Shown: positions 23,264 to 30,929 of the stretch, in pieces | Numbering within the stretch: the stretch's first letter is position 1 | Layout: each line of letters begins with the position of its first letter | From: Streptomyces sp. NRRL S-37 | GTDB taxonomy: Bacteria > Actinomycetota > Actinomycetes > Streptomycetales > Streptomycetaceae | DNA: 64,000 bases | Assembly: GCF_000721605.1 (NCBI RefSeq) | Contig: NZ_JOIZ01000020.1 | Coordinates: 1-64,000, forward strand | Reading direction: 5' to 3' | Program-made: the position numbers and the translations under genes | The notes under the pieces: model-generated | Databases searched by the model: none | What the model saw: the letters and a program-made list of their open reading frames with translations, nothing else | Told to the model about the DNA's origin: nothing

Positions 23264-23534
23264 GGAATGCTGCGTTCACAGGCCCTCAACCCGAGGAGTC
23301 CGCCAGGTTCATCGAGCGCTTGACCGATGAGCCATGAGCATCGACCAGCACGTCGAGCAGCCCGGCGACCTCGCGTGCTTCACAAGAGCAGCCGCAGCGG
23401 AACCAACGGCGGCGACTGCGTCGAGGTGGCTACCGCAGCAGACGCCGTGTACGTACGGGATTCCAAGGCCGTGGGTGACGGTCCCGTACTGCGGGGTCGG
23501 CCGGGACGAGTGGGCCACGTTCGTGGCGCGCTCC
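23264..23534 (+). pseudogene. Remnant of an HTH (DUF5753) tail plus frameshifted DUF397 gene
   Basis: The segment is a decayed copy of 26930-27200. First come the last ~23 codons of an HTH/DUF5753 regulator (..AATGCTGCGTTCACAGGCCC..), then ATG 23334 of a DUF397 gene: MSIDQHVEQPGDLA. Compared with the intact copy at 27001, two bases are inserted in 'tgcttcacaag' (versus 'tggttcaag') and one G in 'ctgcggggtcgg'. The reading frame therefore breaks twice: the middle SGTNGGDCVEVA..AVYVRDSKAVGDGP is in frame 3 and the end VGRDEWATFVAR is back in frame 1. Non-functional. Confidence 0.85.
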
Positions 23535-23560
23535 GCATCAGCCCTCACGGCATGCGCCGC

Positions 23561-24430
23561 CTACGTCCGTGTGTCCTCGCCCACAACCGTGTCCCAGGCC
23601 GGTAGCGGTACGCCGTCGGACGCGCTGATCCGGGTCACCTCGCACCGCATCCTGCGGACGGCGGCGAAGAGGCGTCGCCGGGCCGCCGGGCCGTCCTCCG
23701 GCGGGAACGAGATCCGGATCTGGTGCGGGTGTGACATGTCGTAGGTGAGCAGCCAGTCGGTACCGACGGTGGCGAAGTGGTCCTGGCCCGAGTCGCCCTG
23801 GGCGGAACGCCAGGTGCCCCGGTCCGCGGTCGGGGTCAGTGCGTCCCGGAGGATCGCCAGGCGCCGGTCGTGGGCGAGCGGCCCCTCCGTGAGGCGCAGG
23901 CAGCGGTGGTCGCGGGGCCGGAACGCGTTGAACCACGGGGCCGGCCCCGGTTCCATGTCCGCGAGCAGCCGGGAGTCGACGCGTCCCCTGGTCCATGCCT
24001 CGACGAACCCGGCGGCACCCATGGGATGGGTCTCGTACCGGCCTTCGCTGCTCCACACCACGACGGGCCAGTTCTCGGCCGTTCCGGTGGTGAGCCAGCA
24101 GAGCCGGTCGGCGTCGATGGTGGTGCCCCAGATCAGCAGGCCACCCGGAGCCGGATGGAGAGGGTACGGGTAGCGCTCCCGGTCCCTCTCCGCCGTACCG
24201 GACGGCGTGCCGCTCTGCCACGCGAGGCCGTTGTGCCTGCTCGTGCCGAACGGGGTGCGAAGGTTCAGGTAGTCGCAGAACTCACCCCACCCGTACGTCT
24301 CGACGAGGTGCTTGTAGTCCTCGGGCAGCGGCGTCCCGAGCGCGGCCTCCACCGCCGGCCAGTCTCCGTGGGCGTCGACGGGAGCCTGGGGCGGCGTCAT
24401 GAGCTGTGTCAGTTCCGCGTTCTCCGTCAC
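23561..24430 (-). CDS. SMI1/KNR4 (SUKH) family protein
   Basis: 289 aa, GTG 24430 overlapping the stop of the zinc-ribbon gene (GTGA). A SUKH core is visible near the N-terminus: WPAVEAALGTPLPEDYKHLV, then ETYGWGEFCDYLNLRTPFG, further GGLLIWGTTIDADRLCWLTT and WPVVVWSSEGRYETHPMGAA. A second, unrecognised half of about 130 residues follows (LRDALTPTADRGTWRSAQGD; PHQIRISFPPEDGPAARRRL). SUKH proteins are immunity proteins against contact-dependent and polymorphic toxins, or general interaction modules. No toxin gene is adjacent, so an orphan immunity or regulatory role is likely. Tightly coupled with the upstream zinc-ribbon gene. Confidence 0.8.
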   Translation of the reverse strand: MTENAELTQLMTPPQAPVDAHGDWPAVEAALGTPLPEDYKHLVETYGWGEFCDYLNLRTPFGTSRHNGLAWQSGTPSGTAERDRERYPYPLHPAPGGLLIWGTTIDADRLCWLTTGTAENWPVVVWSSEGRYETHPMGAAGFVEAWTRGRVDSRLLADMEPGPAPWFNAFRPRDHRCLRLTEGPLAHDRRLAILRDALTPTADRGTWRSAQGDSGQDHFATVGTDWLLTYDMSHPHQIRISFPPEDGPAARRRLFAAVRRMRCEVTRISASDGVPLPAWDTVVGEDTRT

Positions 24431-24759
24431 GGCACGTCGCGGCGTACGAGCGCCCTGGCGAAGGGCTCGCCCGTACGGCGGGCGTACGTCATCCGCTCGC
24501 GCACCTCCCGCAGCGTGCGCGGACGGAATCCGGGCCCGCCGCAGCAGCTCTTGTGGAAGCGGACGCCGGCGTGCAGGAGGACGGACAGCGTTCGCCAGGC
24601 CGCGGTGTCCCGGCGCGGGGGCGCCGCGAATGCCGACCCCACGTGGATCAGCGGCTGCGCGCAGCGGGGGCAGGTCCGGTGCGGCCTGTCCCTGTCGTAG
24701 GGCTGCTTGTACGAGGCCCGACAGGGCAGGCAGACGTAGGAGGTCTTCGCGTGGCCCAT
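24427..24759 (-). CDS. Small zinc-ribbon protein, Streptomyces-type hypothetical
   Basis: 110 aa, ATG 24759. MGHAKTSYVCLPCRASYKQP and RTCPRCAQPLIHVGSAF give two CxxC pairs 24 residues apart, a zinc ribbon. A conserved tail follows (WRTLSVLLHAGVRFHKSCCG; RTGEPFARALVRRDVP). I remember very similar short Streptomyces proteins carrying an old and mistaken 'deoxyxylulose-5-phosphate synthase' label; nothing here supports that enzyme. Function unknown. Its stop overlaps the GTG of the SMI1/KNR4 gene. Confidence 0.75.
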   Translation of the reverse strand: MGHAKTSYVCLPCRASYKQPYDRDRPHRTCPRCAQPLIHVGSAFAAPPRRDTAAWRTLSVLLHAGVRFHKSCCGGPGFRPRTLREVRERMTYARRTGEPFARALVRRDVP

Positions 24760-24883
24760 GCGGCAAGGGTAGGCGGCGCCCGCGCGAAGCTCGACGCGTT
24801 TTGGGAGCCGGGCTTCCTTGTAGATCTTCGGGGATCCCTCCCGGCGGGGCCGTCGCACGGTGGCCGTGCGGAACGGAGGCGCC

Positions 24884-25540
24884 GTGCCGCACACTCTCCG
24901 GGTGATCGTGTTGCAGCCCGTCCTCGAAGTCGCCGCTTCCCCCGGTTTCGCGCTCTGGCCCGTCGCCGGGATCGAGCCGTACGGCTTCCTGCCGCTCAGC
25001 GGCGCGCTCACGCCCGCCGAGGTCGGCACGGCGGTCATGAGCATCGCCGCCCACAACGACGTCGTACCGGCGGCCGACGACCACCCGTCACGGCCCGAGG
25101 ACCCGCTCGGCTCCTTCCTGCACGGGCTGCTCACCATGGACGGCCTCTTCGTCTCCGGTGGCCTGCGGGTCACGGACACCGCCTCCGGCGTCACCTTGCT
25201 GCCGGGCTGCTGCAACGGCCTGGAGGAACGCGGCGACTGGTTCGACGTCCTCGACGGGAACGGCTGGGCTTCCTTCGGCCACGACCCGTCCCCGCTCGCC
25301 GAACGCCACGGCGACGCCGTCCGCCTGACCGTGGACGCCGACCGGGACGACAGTCCAGTGATCGAACTCACCGCCGCAGACCTGCGACGTCTGCTCACCG
25401 GAGCGGAACGCGACCTGACCGAGTTCCTGGCCCTGACGGCCGCATGGGCCGCCCGGCAACTTCCGGACCACGCAGCCCCGGTGACGTCCGCCCTCACCCG
25501 CGCCCTGCTGCTCCACGCCCCGGACCTGCCCTGCGCATAG
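24884..25540 (+). CDS. Hypothetical protein
   Basis: 218 aa from GTG 24884, chosen because GGAGG lies at 24875-24879; an ATG at 24860 has no ribosome site. It reads VPHTLRVIVLQPVLEVAASP, then GFALWPVAGIEPYGFLPLSG, HGLLTMDGLFVSGGLRVTDT, VTLLPGCCNGLEERGDWFDV and LDGNGWASFGHDPSP. The composition suggests a globular alpha/beta cytoplasmic protein with CC at about 108-109 and no signal or membrane segment. I recognise similar Streptomyces hypotheticals but no named domain. Monocistronic, divergent from the zinc-ribbon gene. Confidence 0.7.
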   Translation: MPHTLRVIVLQPVLEVAASPGFALWPVAGIEPYGFLPLSGALTPAEVGTAVMSIAAHNDVVPAADDHPSRPEDPLGSFLHGLLTMDGLFVSGGLRVTDTASGVTLLPGCCNGLEERGDWFDVLDGNGWASFGHDPSPLAERHGDAVRLTVDADRDDSPVIELTAADLRRLLTGAERDLTEFLALTAAWAARQLPDHAAPVTSALTRALLLHAPDLPCA

Positions 25541-25554
25541 GCTCTCGCCAGCCA

Positions 25555-25737
25555 TCATGTGCGCGGAGACGCGGCTTGCGACGCCGTCGGCACCAGGCGC
25601 GGCGGCAGCGGGCGAGGAGGGTTCCCGTAGGCGGCGTGCGCCCGCTCCTGTTCGCGGTGCCAGATCTTCAGCAGGGCCTCGTCCGTCTGCGGGACGGCCA
25701 GACCGGCCGTCCTGAGGATGTCGCGGAAGCAAAACAC
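25555..25737 (-). pseudogene. Remnant of a CoiA-like gene (C-terminal fragment)
   Basis: The 60-codon frame contains LLKIWHREQERAHAAYGNPP and RPLPPRL. These match WVDIETERVFAAYGTPSRTMPPRM in the 25893-26711 fragment and VLKRWCQREADRAFAVYGMP in the full-length CoiA-like protein at 32954-34468. Only this segment survives; the N-terminal Cys/His core is missing. Probably a dead fragment left after duplication and deletion. Confidence 0.65.
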
Positions 25738-25892
25738 CGGTCCACCGTCCGGTCACGTGACCAGAGCGGACAGCAAGGGATCCTCAGAGGGGGCCTTGCC
25801 GTCGACTGCGGTCAGTCGCCGCGGGAAGTCCGACTCGACCCGCCCACCGTTCAGAAGTACGGCAGGGATCGTGTCTCCTTGTGCGGCCACTG

Positions 25893-26711
25893 TCACCAGT
25901 TGCCGGGAAGCCGATCCGCCGGGTCTTCCGTGTCGGCCTGTGCCCCCGCCGGAGACGGCGTCGACCGCGTCTTGTTCGCCGTGCGCAGCCTGCTCTCGTA
26001 CTTCTCCAGCCAGGCCGTCCTCTTGATGTCTTCCTCAGCCGCCCGCAGAGCGTTCTCAAGGCGGACCACAGGATTCTCGGGCGCCTCCCTCATGAACCTC
26101 TTCCGCTGACGCGACGATAGTTGCCGCCCGTCACGCAGGGCGAGCCACGCGCGAGCCTGACGGACGGCCTTCTTCGCCCGTTTGCGAGGGAACTGACTCA
26201 GCTGAGGCTGAAGTTCGTCGAGCCGGACGACGAGTCCACGGACTTTTCCATCGTGGCGCTCGGCGCCACCAGTGTTTCGGGCGTACGAGACGCGGCGGCG
26301 CTGTGCCTTGGCGGACACCGCTCCGCGCTGGGCTGCCGGCTCTTCCGGCGCGAGCGACATGCGCGGTGGCATGGTCCTCGACGGTGTTCCATAGGCTGCG
26401 AAGACCCGCTCCGTCTCGATGTCGACCCAGCGCTCCAGGCGGGGCGAGACCTCTGCGTACAGGACACCGAGTCGGGACAGCACCCTGGACAGGTACGGGA
26501 GTGGTTCCCCGTTCTCCCGCAGGAGCACGGAGAGGACCGGCACGTGCTCCCGCAGCGGGCTGTCGACCGCCACCAGGAGAGTCTGGCGGTCAGTGGTCGA
26601 GTGCGCGGCCAGCTCGGGGCTGACCGTGTGGGCCATGGCTTCCCATGTGGTCGTGCATCGCAGACGCGCATGGTGGGCCAGAACGTCGCGCAGGGCCGTC
26701 ACCAACTGCCG
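25893..26711 (-). pseudogene. 5'-truncated CoiA-like gene
   Basis: About 270 codons matching the C-terminal half of the intact CoiA-like protein at 32954-34468: QLVTALRDVLAHHARLRCTT aligns with QVRALREALINAARFRIRPT, LLVAVDSPLREHVPVLSVLL with LLIAVEQ..GAPLLSALL, and ERVFAAYGTPSRTMPPRM with DRAFAVYGMPSRTAPARL. The Lys/Arg-rich C-terminus (RQLSSRQRKRFMREAPENPV) is retained. Upstream the frame meets a stop within two codons (26712-26714), and there is no ATG, GTG or ribosome site; only a TTG exists. The missing part would be the CoiA-type Cys/His region. It abuts a truncated HTH gene pointing the other way. Confidence 0.75.
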
Positions 26712-27004
26712 TCATGCGGGAGCAACTCGCGCGGCTACGGGACTGCGTCTGCATGCGGAACGTGGACATTCAGGTGATGCCGACCCGGCGGGCCGCACAC
26801 AGCGGGGTCAACGGCCAGATCGTTCTGCTGGAAACCGTCGAACGACGACAGTTCGTATCCATCGAGGCCCAGGGGATCGTGAACATCCGCTCCGACCGGA
26901 ACGAGGTCAGCGAGTTCTGCCTCCAGTATGGAATGCTGCGCTCACAGGCCCTCAACACCGAGGAGTCTGCCAGGTTCATCGAGCGCTTGGCAGGGGAGCT
27001 ATGA
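26712..27004 (+). pseudogene. 5'-truncated HTH regulator, DUF5753 C-terminal fragment
   Basis: From MREQLARLRDCVCMRNVDIQ on, about 96 codons match the C-terminal DUF5753 part of Scr1-type HTH regulators: VMPTRRAAHSGVNGQIVLLE, SDRNEVSEFCLQYGMLRSQA, LNTEESARFIERLAGEL (compare LTPEESLTLIKKMLGDR in the intact gene at 51686). The N-terminal xenobiotic-response HTH (about 180 residues) is absent. The stop overlaps the ATG of the DUF397 gene exactly as in intact pairs. Probably inactive as a DNA-binding protein. Confidence 0.8.
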
Positions 27005-27207
27005 GCATCGACCAGCACATTGAGCAGCCCGGCGACCTCGCGTGGTTCAAGAGCAGTTACAGCGGGACCAACGGCGGTGACTGCGTAGAGGTGGCCGCCG
27101 GCCCGGGTGCCGTGTACGTACGGGACTCGAAGGCCGTGGGCGACGGGCCCGTGCTGCGGGTCGGCCGGGACGAGTGGGCCGTGTTCGTGGCGCTCGTGGC
27201 CGGATAG
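27001..27207 (+). CDS. DUF397 domain protein
   Basis: 68 aa, ATG 27001 overlapping the HTH fragment's stop (ATGA). The whole protein is one DUF397 unit: LAWFKSSYSGTNGGDCVEVA, then AVYVRDSKAVGDGPVLRVGR and DEWAVFVALVAG. DUF397 proteins are coded next to Scr1/DUF5753-type HTH proteins in Streptomyces and are thought to act as toxin-like or developmental partners. Here the HTH partner has lost its DNA-binding half, so this may be an unregulated survivor. A strong terminator hairpin begins at its stop codon. Confidence 0.88.
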   Translation: MSIDQHIEQPGDLAWFKSSYSGTNGGDCVEVAAGPGAVYVRDSKAVGDGPVLRVGRDEWAVFVALVAG

Positions 27208-27232
27208 TCCCGCCCGGATCCTCGGGCGGGAC
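27207..27232. terminator. Strong hairpin terminator after DUF397
   Basis: GTCCCGCCCG and CGGGCGGGAC form a perfect 10-bp stem with loop GATCCT, starting at the DUF397 stop and serving also the convergent beta-propeller-like gene. Confidence 0.8.
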
Positions 27233-27249
27233 CATCTCCTGTCGGTGGC

Positions 27250-28185
27250 TCACGCCTCGATGCGCAGCCAGGTGTCGCCCGTGCGGAGCCAGAGGGTGCC
27301 GTCGCGGCCCTGTCCGCAGCGTCCGACGACCCGGCCGGGGACGCGCAGTGTGCGGCGGTCGGTCGCCGTCCAGGTGGTGCCGTCGAACTTGGCGCGGGTG
27401 AGTTCGACGGTCCGCCGGTCGTGGTCGCGGCGGGTCAGCACGGCCCGGTCGCCGCGCACGGCGAAGCCGTCCGGCTGGTGAACGGGGCTGGGATGGCTGG
27501 TCACTTCACCGGTGGACGGGGTGACGCGGGTCAGGAAGGTGCCCGACCTGCTGTGGGTGTACCAGACCAGCCACACCCGGTCGCCCTCGGTCGCCGCGGT
27601 GCACCCTTCCAGCGGGTGGGCGGGCAGCCGGTCCCCGGGGGCCCACGTCGCGCGGCCTTCGGTGTCCCAGCCCGCGAGACCGGCTCCCGACTCGGGGTGA
27701 CCGCCGTAGATGCCCTCGTCCCCGTAGGCCGTCCAGATCCCTCCGTGGCGGTCGGTGATCAGGGCGGGTATGTCGTCGCCGACACAGAACTCGTTCTCGG
27801 GCGTCCCCGAGGGGGAGAACACCATGGCGTTGGGCCCCCAGAGGCCGTCGGCCCCGGGCCGGGGCGTACGGCCGCTCACCAGCAGGAAGCGGGAGTCGGG
27901 CAGCAGGGCCAGGTGGCTCGGCCAGAGCCGGACGTTCTCCACCGTGGTGCGCCGCTCCCCCTGTGCGGTGACGGTGACCAGTTCGCCCGTGAACGGGTTC
28001 TTCGGCCGCCATGCGTGCCATCCCTTGCCGTAGCGGCTGCGCTCCAGGTGGCGCCGGTGGACGAGCATGACCGCGAGTTCCCCGGCCGGCCCGGCGCTCC
28101 ACCACAGGGCCCGATGCCCTCGGAAAGTGTCGGCGGCGGGCAGGCTCCACGCCTCGTGCGCCGCGATGCCGGAGTCGTCACTCAT
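27250..28185 (-). CDS. Hypothetical protein, beta-propeller-like
   Basis: 311 aa from ATG 28185 (MSDDSGIAAHEAWSLPAADT); an in-frame start nine codons earlier is possible. Repeating WD/Asp-box-like blades are suggested by GRHALWWSAG-type turns and by FLLVSGRTPRPGADGLWGPN, ITDRHGGIWTAYGDEGIYGG, GDRVWLVWYTHSRSGTFLTR, VRGDRAVLTRRDHDRRTVEL and GQGRDGTLWLRTGDTWLRIE. No signal peptide, cytoplasmic. I recognise it as a recurring Streptomyces protein without known function. The end of the gene has a degenerate second copy at 29016-29220, showing a local duplication. Confidence 0.7.
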   Translation of the reverse strand: MSDDSGIAAHEAWSLPAADTFRGHRALWWSAGPAGELAVMLVHRRHLERSRYGKGWHAWRPKNPFTGELVTVTAQGERRTTVENVRLWPSHLALLPDSRFLLVSGRTPRPGADGLWGPNAMVFSPSGTPENEFCVGDDIPALITDRHGGIWTAYGDEGIYGGHPESGAGLAGWDTEGRATWAPGDRLPAHPLEGCTAATEGDRVWLVWYTHSRSGTFLTRVTPSTGEVTSHPSPVHQPDGFAVRGDRAVLTRRDHDRRTVELTRAKFDGTTWTATDRRTLRVPGRVVGRCGQGRDGTLWLRTGDTWLRIEA

Positions 28186-28304
28186 CCGTTGACGGGTCAT
28201 CAGACGTGTCACCTCTGGAACTCCGGTGGCCCACGCCGACCGAAGATCCCGACTCTACCAGCCCCGGATCTCGGCCTCTCCGTACCCCCGCCGGCTGGTG
28301 ATGA

Positions 28305-28371
28305 GAGCGTTTCTCCAGCCTGGAGGGCGCAAAAGGCGAGGTGGGTGGGCAGGTCGGCTGGAGAAACGCTC
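28305..28371. repeat. 16-bp perfect inverted repeat, 35-base spacer
   Basis: GAGCGTTTCTCCAGCC (28305-28320) and GGCTGGAGAAACGCTC (28356-28371). The left arm continues into a short palindrome (CTCCAGCCTGGAG). It lies 135 bp upstream of the DUF6086-like gene, between divergent genes. It could be the ends of a tiny mobile element, a transcript hairpin or a large operator. Confidence 0.75.
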
Positions 28372-28505
28372 CAATCTTCTGCCTGACGTGGCGCCACCGG
28401 GCGACGCGCGGTGCCCCGCCGGGGCCGCGTCCTACCCGCGTGCGTGCCGGCCGCCTGAACACCTACCCTGCGCCAGGGCGATCGGGCCGGAACGGAGAAT
28501 CGACG

Positions 28506-28952
28506 ATGAGCATGTACTTCGACCTGGGTGACGAGACACTGTGGAACCCTTCGAACGGTGCCGGCCGCCTCTTCATGCGGCAGGTGGAGGTCTTCGAGGC
28601 GGAGCTCGGGCTGCCCTCGGGAATCGGCCAGGGCCGGTACTGGCGTGACCCGGACGTACTCGAAGTCGATCCGGTCGCGTACGCGGAGTTCGTGCGCGGC
28701 CTCGTCGTGTGGCACCGCGAGACACGTCACTCCGTGATCCTCACGCTCTCCGAGGGGTTCGCGGCGACAGCGGTCGCGCTCGCGCGGCGGGCGGGGATCG
28801 AGGTGGAGATGCCCGCGGCAGGGGCCGGCGATGTGTGGGGTGGCGTCCGACGCGACGTGCAGGTTCCCGGCGACGTCCGGGCCTCGTCGGCCGCCGTCGT
28901 CGACGCCCTGGACACGCGGGCGCGGGAGGTGGACCGCTGGATGGCCCGCTGA
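28506..28952 (+). CDS. DUF6086-like small hypothetical protein
   Basis: 148 aa, ATG 28506 (second in-frame ATG two codons on). MSMYFDLGDETLWNPSNGAG, RLFMRQVEVFEAELGLPSGI and YAEFVRGLVVWHRETRHSVI resemble a short Streptomyces family I know as DUF6086. The mid-protein segment LTLSEGFAATAVALARRAGI and the tail DALDTRAREVDRWMAR look helical. Soluble, no signal. The function is unknown; similar genes occur in accessory regions. An inverted repeat of 16 bp lies upstream. Confidence 0.65.
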   Translation: MSMYFDLGDETLWNPSNGAGRLFMRQVEVFEAELGLPSGIGQGRYWRDPDVLEVDPVAYAEFVRGLVVWHRETRHSVILTLSEGFAATAVALARRAGIEVEMPAAGAGDVWGGVRRDVQVPGDVRASSAAVVDALDTRAREVDRWMAR

Positions 28953-29015
28953 GACGGTTCGTCCGACACCGCCGTCCGCCGCCTCTCGCTCACCGCCTGT
29001 GGTCGTACGGGATAT

Positions 29016-29220
29016 GGCTCACGCCTCGACGCGCGGCCAGGTGTCGCCCGCGCGGAGCCGGAGAACCCGTCGCGGGTCCGGACGCGGGGCGTCCGGCGAC
29101 CTGGCCGGGTACGCGCGGCGTGCGGCGGCCGGTCGCCGTTCAGGGGGTGCCGTCGCGCTCGGCGCGGGTGGGTTCGGCAGTCCGCCGGTCGGGGGCGCGG
29201 CGGGTCGGCACGGCCCGGTC
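29016..29220 (-). pseudogene. Degenerate copy of the 3' end of the beta-propeller-like gene
   Basis: The stretch beginning ggctcacgcctcgacg parallels 27246-27460 of the gene at 27250 (ggctcacgcctcgatg...), including the terminal LRIEA-stop codons, the ..cgcagtgtgcggcggtcgg.. block and the ..gtcagcacggcccggtcg.. block. It carries small deletions and changes that destroy the frame. It fills most of the 289-base gap between the DUF6086-like and TetR genes. Confidence 0.7.
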
Positions 29221-29241
29221 GACGGTCCGTCGCCGTGCCGG

Positions 29242-29814
29242 TCACCTCGCGCCGGACGTCATCGCCACGAGTTCGCCCAGCACCTCGCGCTGGATGTCGG
29301 TGAACGACCGCTCCTCGCCCTCGGCGACCCACGTCCCGAAGGCCACGCCGAACACCGTCACCCCGGATTCCGCGGCCAGCCTGGCCGTCACGTCGGGGAC
29401 TCCGCGCGACCGGAGGGCGGCGGCGATCGTCGTGGCCATCCCCGCCATCTTCAGCAACTCCCGTTCCTGCAGCGCGGGGTTCTCGGAGATGATCCTCTGC
29501 CGTCGCCTGGAGTGGTCGCGCCGCTCCGCCGCGAAGAACGGCGCCGCCGCCCACAGGCCGGCCTCGACCATCTCGAGCGCTGACGCGTCCGGCGCCGCCC
29601 CGGCCACGCCCTCCACGAACGCCTCCTCCAGCAGGATCTGGCCCCCGAACAGCACCTCACGCTTGTCGGCGAAGTGACGGAAGAACGTCCGCTCCGTGAC
29701 ACCGGCGGCCTGGGCGATGTCGGCCGCGGTCGTCCTGTCGTAGCCGCGGCTGACGTAGAGCTCCGTCGCCGCCGCCTGTAGCCGATCCCGTGTCCCGGGC
29801 TCCCATCTCACCAT
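29242..29814 (-). CDS. TetR-family transcriptional regulator
   Basis: 190 aa, ATG 29814. The HTH reads TRDRLQAAATELYVSRGYDR then TTAADIAQAAGVTERTFFRH FADK, standard TetR; the rest is a helical ligand domain (RRQRIISENPALQERELLKM; VTVFGVAFGTWVAEGEERSF). It diverges from the NAD-dependent epimerase-like gene with a long palindrome between, so it very likely represses itself and that gene. Ligand unknown. Confidence 0.9.
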   Translation of the reverse strand: MVRWEPGTRDRLQAAATELYVSRGYDRTTAADIAQAAGVTERTFFRHFADKREVLFGGQILLEEAFVEGVAGAAPDASALEMVEAGLWAAAPFFAAERRDHSRRRQRIISENPALQERELLKMAGMATTIAAALRSRGVPDVTARLAAESGVTVFGVAFGTWVAEGEERSFTDIQREVLGELVAMTSGAR

Positions 29815-29858
29815 GCCCCCACTTTAGTGATGACAGACGCTGACGTGACAGCTACAGT

Positions 29859-29890
29859 GATGTCAGTCGCTGACGTCAGTGACTGACATC
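29859..29890. promoter_or_regulatory. 32-bp near-perfect palindrome, TetR operator candidate
   Basis: Outer arms GATGTCAGTC and GACTGACATC enclose the inner palindrome CTGACGTCAG; only one base pair in the whole 32 fails. A weaker related sequence (TGATGACAGACGCTGACGTG) lies just to its left at about 29828-29847, suggesting two bound dimers between the TetR and SDR genes. Confidence 0.8.
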
Positions 29891-29941
29891 GCCTGCCTGG
29901 TCGGCATCGACCGGGCTCGAACATCGGAAGAGAGCTTTCCC

Positions 29942-30838
29942 ATGCGTGTTTTCGTCACCGGAGCATCCGGATGGATCGGCTCGGCCGCGGTCGACGAGTT
30001 GCTCGCCAACGGCCACGAGGTGACCGGGCTCGCCCGCTCTGACGCCTCGGCCGCGTCCCTCGACGCGAAGGGTGTCCGGGTACGCCGCGGCGACCTGGAC
30101 GACCTCGACGGCATCCGGGAGGGCGCCGCGGCCGCCGACGCCGTCCTCCACCTCGCCAACAAGCACGACTTCGCCGACCCCGCCGCCTCCAACCGGGCCG
30201 AACGGGCCGCCGTGCGGACGATCGGCGACGCCCTCGCCGGATCGGGCCGTCCCTTCCTGCTGGCGTCCGGCATCGCCGGCCTGACGCAGGGCCGCACGGT
30301 GACCGAGGAGGACAGGTCACCGTTCCACGGCCCGGACTCCCCCCGGGGCGGCAGTGAGAACCTCGCGCTGGAGTACGTCGAGCGCGGCGTGCACACGGTG
30401 AGCATGCGGTTCGCCCCGACCGTGCACGGCGACGGGGACCACGGCTTCATCGCGACCCTCACCGCGATCGCCCGCGAGAAGGGCGTCGCGGGCTACGTCG
30501 GCGACGGCACGAACCGCTGGTCGGCGGTCCACCGGTCCGACGCCGCACGGCTCACCCGGCTGGCACTGGAGAAGGCCCCGGCGGGGACGCTCGTGCACGC
30601 GGTGGACGAGGAGGGCATCCCCGCCCGGGAGATCGCGGAGGCCATCGGACGAGGGGTCGGCGTCCCCGTGGCCTCGATCGAACCGCAGGACGCGGAGCGG
30701 CACTTCGGCTGGATCGGCCACTTCTTCGCCGCCGACATGCCCGCGTCGAGCGCGCGTACGCGGGAACTCCTCGGCTGGGTGCCGAGCGGGCCCGGCCTCG
30801 TTCGGGACCTGGAGGCCGGGCACTACTTCCGCGCCTGA
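29942..30838 (+). CDS. NAD(P)-dependent epimerase/dehydratase-like (extended SDR)
   Basis: 298 aa, ATG 29942. Rossmann motif MRVFVTGASGWIGSAAVDEL (TGxxGxxG), then LARSDASAASLDAKGVRVRR and GDLDDLDGIREGAAAADAVL, as in atypical extended SDRs. The usual YxxxK catalytic pair is not obvious: the equivalent region reads GGSENLALEYVERGVHTVSM, so it may bind cofactor without standard SDR chemistry. WSAVHRSDAARLTRLALEKA and GWIGHFFAADMPASSARTRE follow, as in this subfamily. Under control of the divergent TetR repressor through the palindrome at 29859-29890. Substrate unknown; detoxification or secondary metabolism are possible. Confidence 0.85.
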   Translation: MRVFVTGASGWIGSAAVDELLANGHEVTGLARSDASAASLDAKGVRVRRGDLDDLDGIREGAAAADAVLHLANKHDFADPAASNRAERAAVRTIGDALAGSGRPFLLASGIAGLTQGRTVTEEDRSPFHGPDSPRGGSENLALEYVERGVHTVSMRFAPTVHGDGDHGFIATLTAIAREKGVAGYVGDGTNRWSAVHRSDAARLTRLALEKAPAGTLVHAVDEEGIPAREIAEAIGRGVGVPVASIEPQDAERHFGWIGHFFAADMPASSARTRELLGWVPSGPGLVRDLEAGHYFRA

Positions 30839-30929
30839 CCGGGCACGGCCCGCGCGGCCGCTCCGACAGCCCGGCCGCCGCGCCCCGGAGAAGGTTCCGG
30901 CGGGACCGCTCCGCCGCGCGGCACGGGCG

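Noticed and set aside
30839..30929. GC-rich imperfect stem between the SDR and hypothetical genes
   Set aside because: Several mismatches; too weak to call a terminator.
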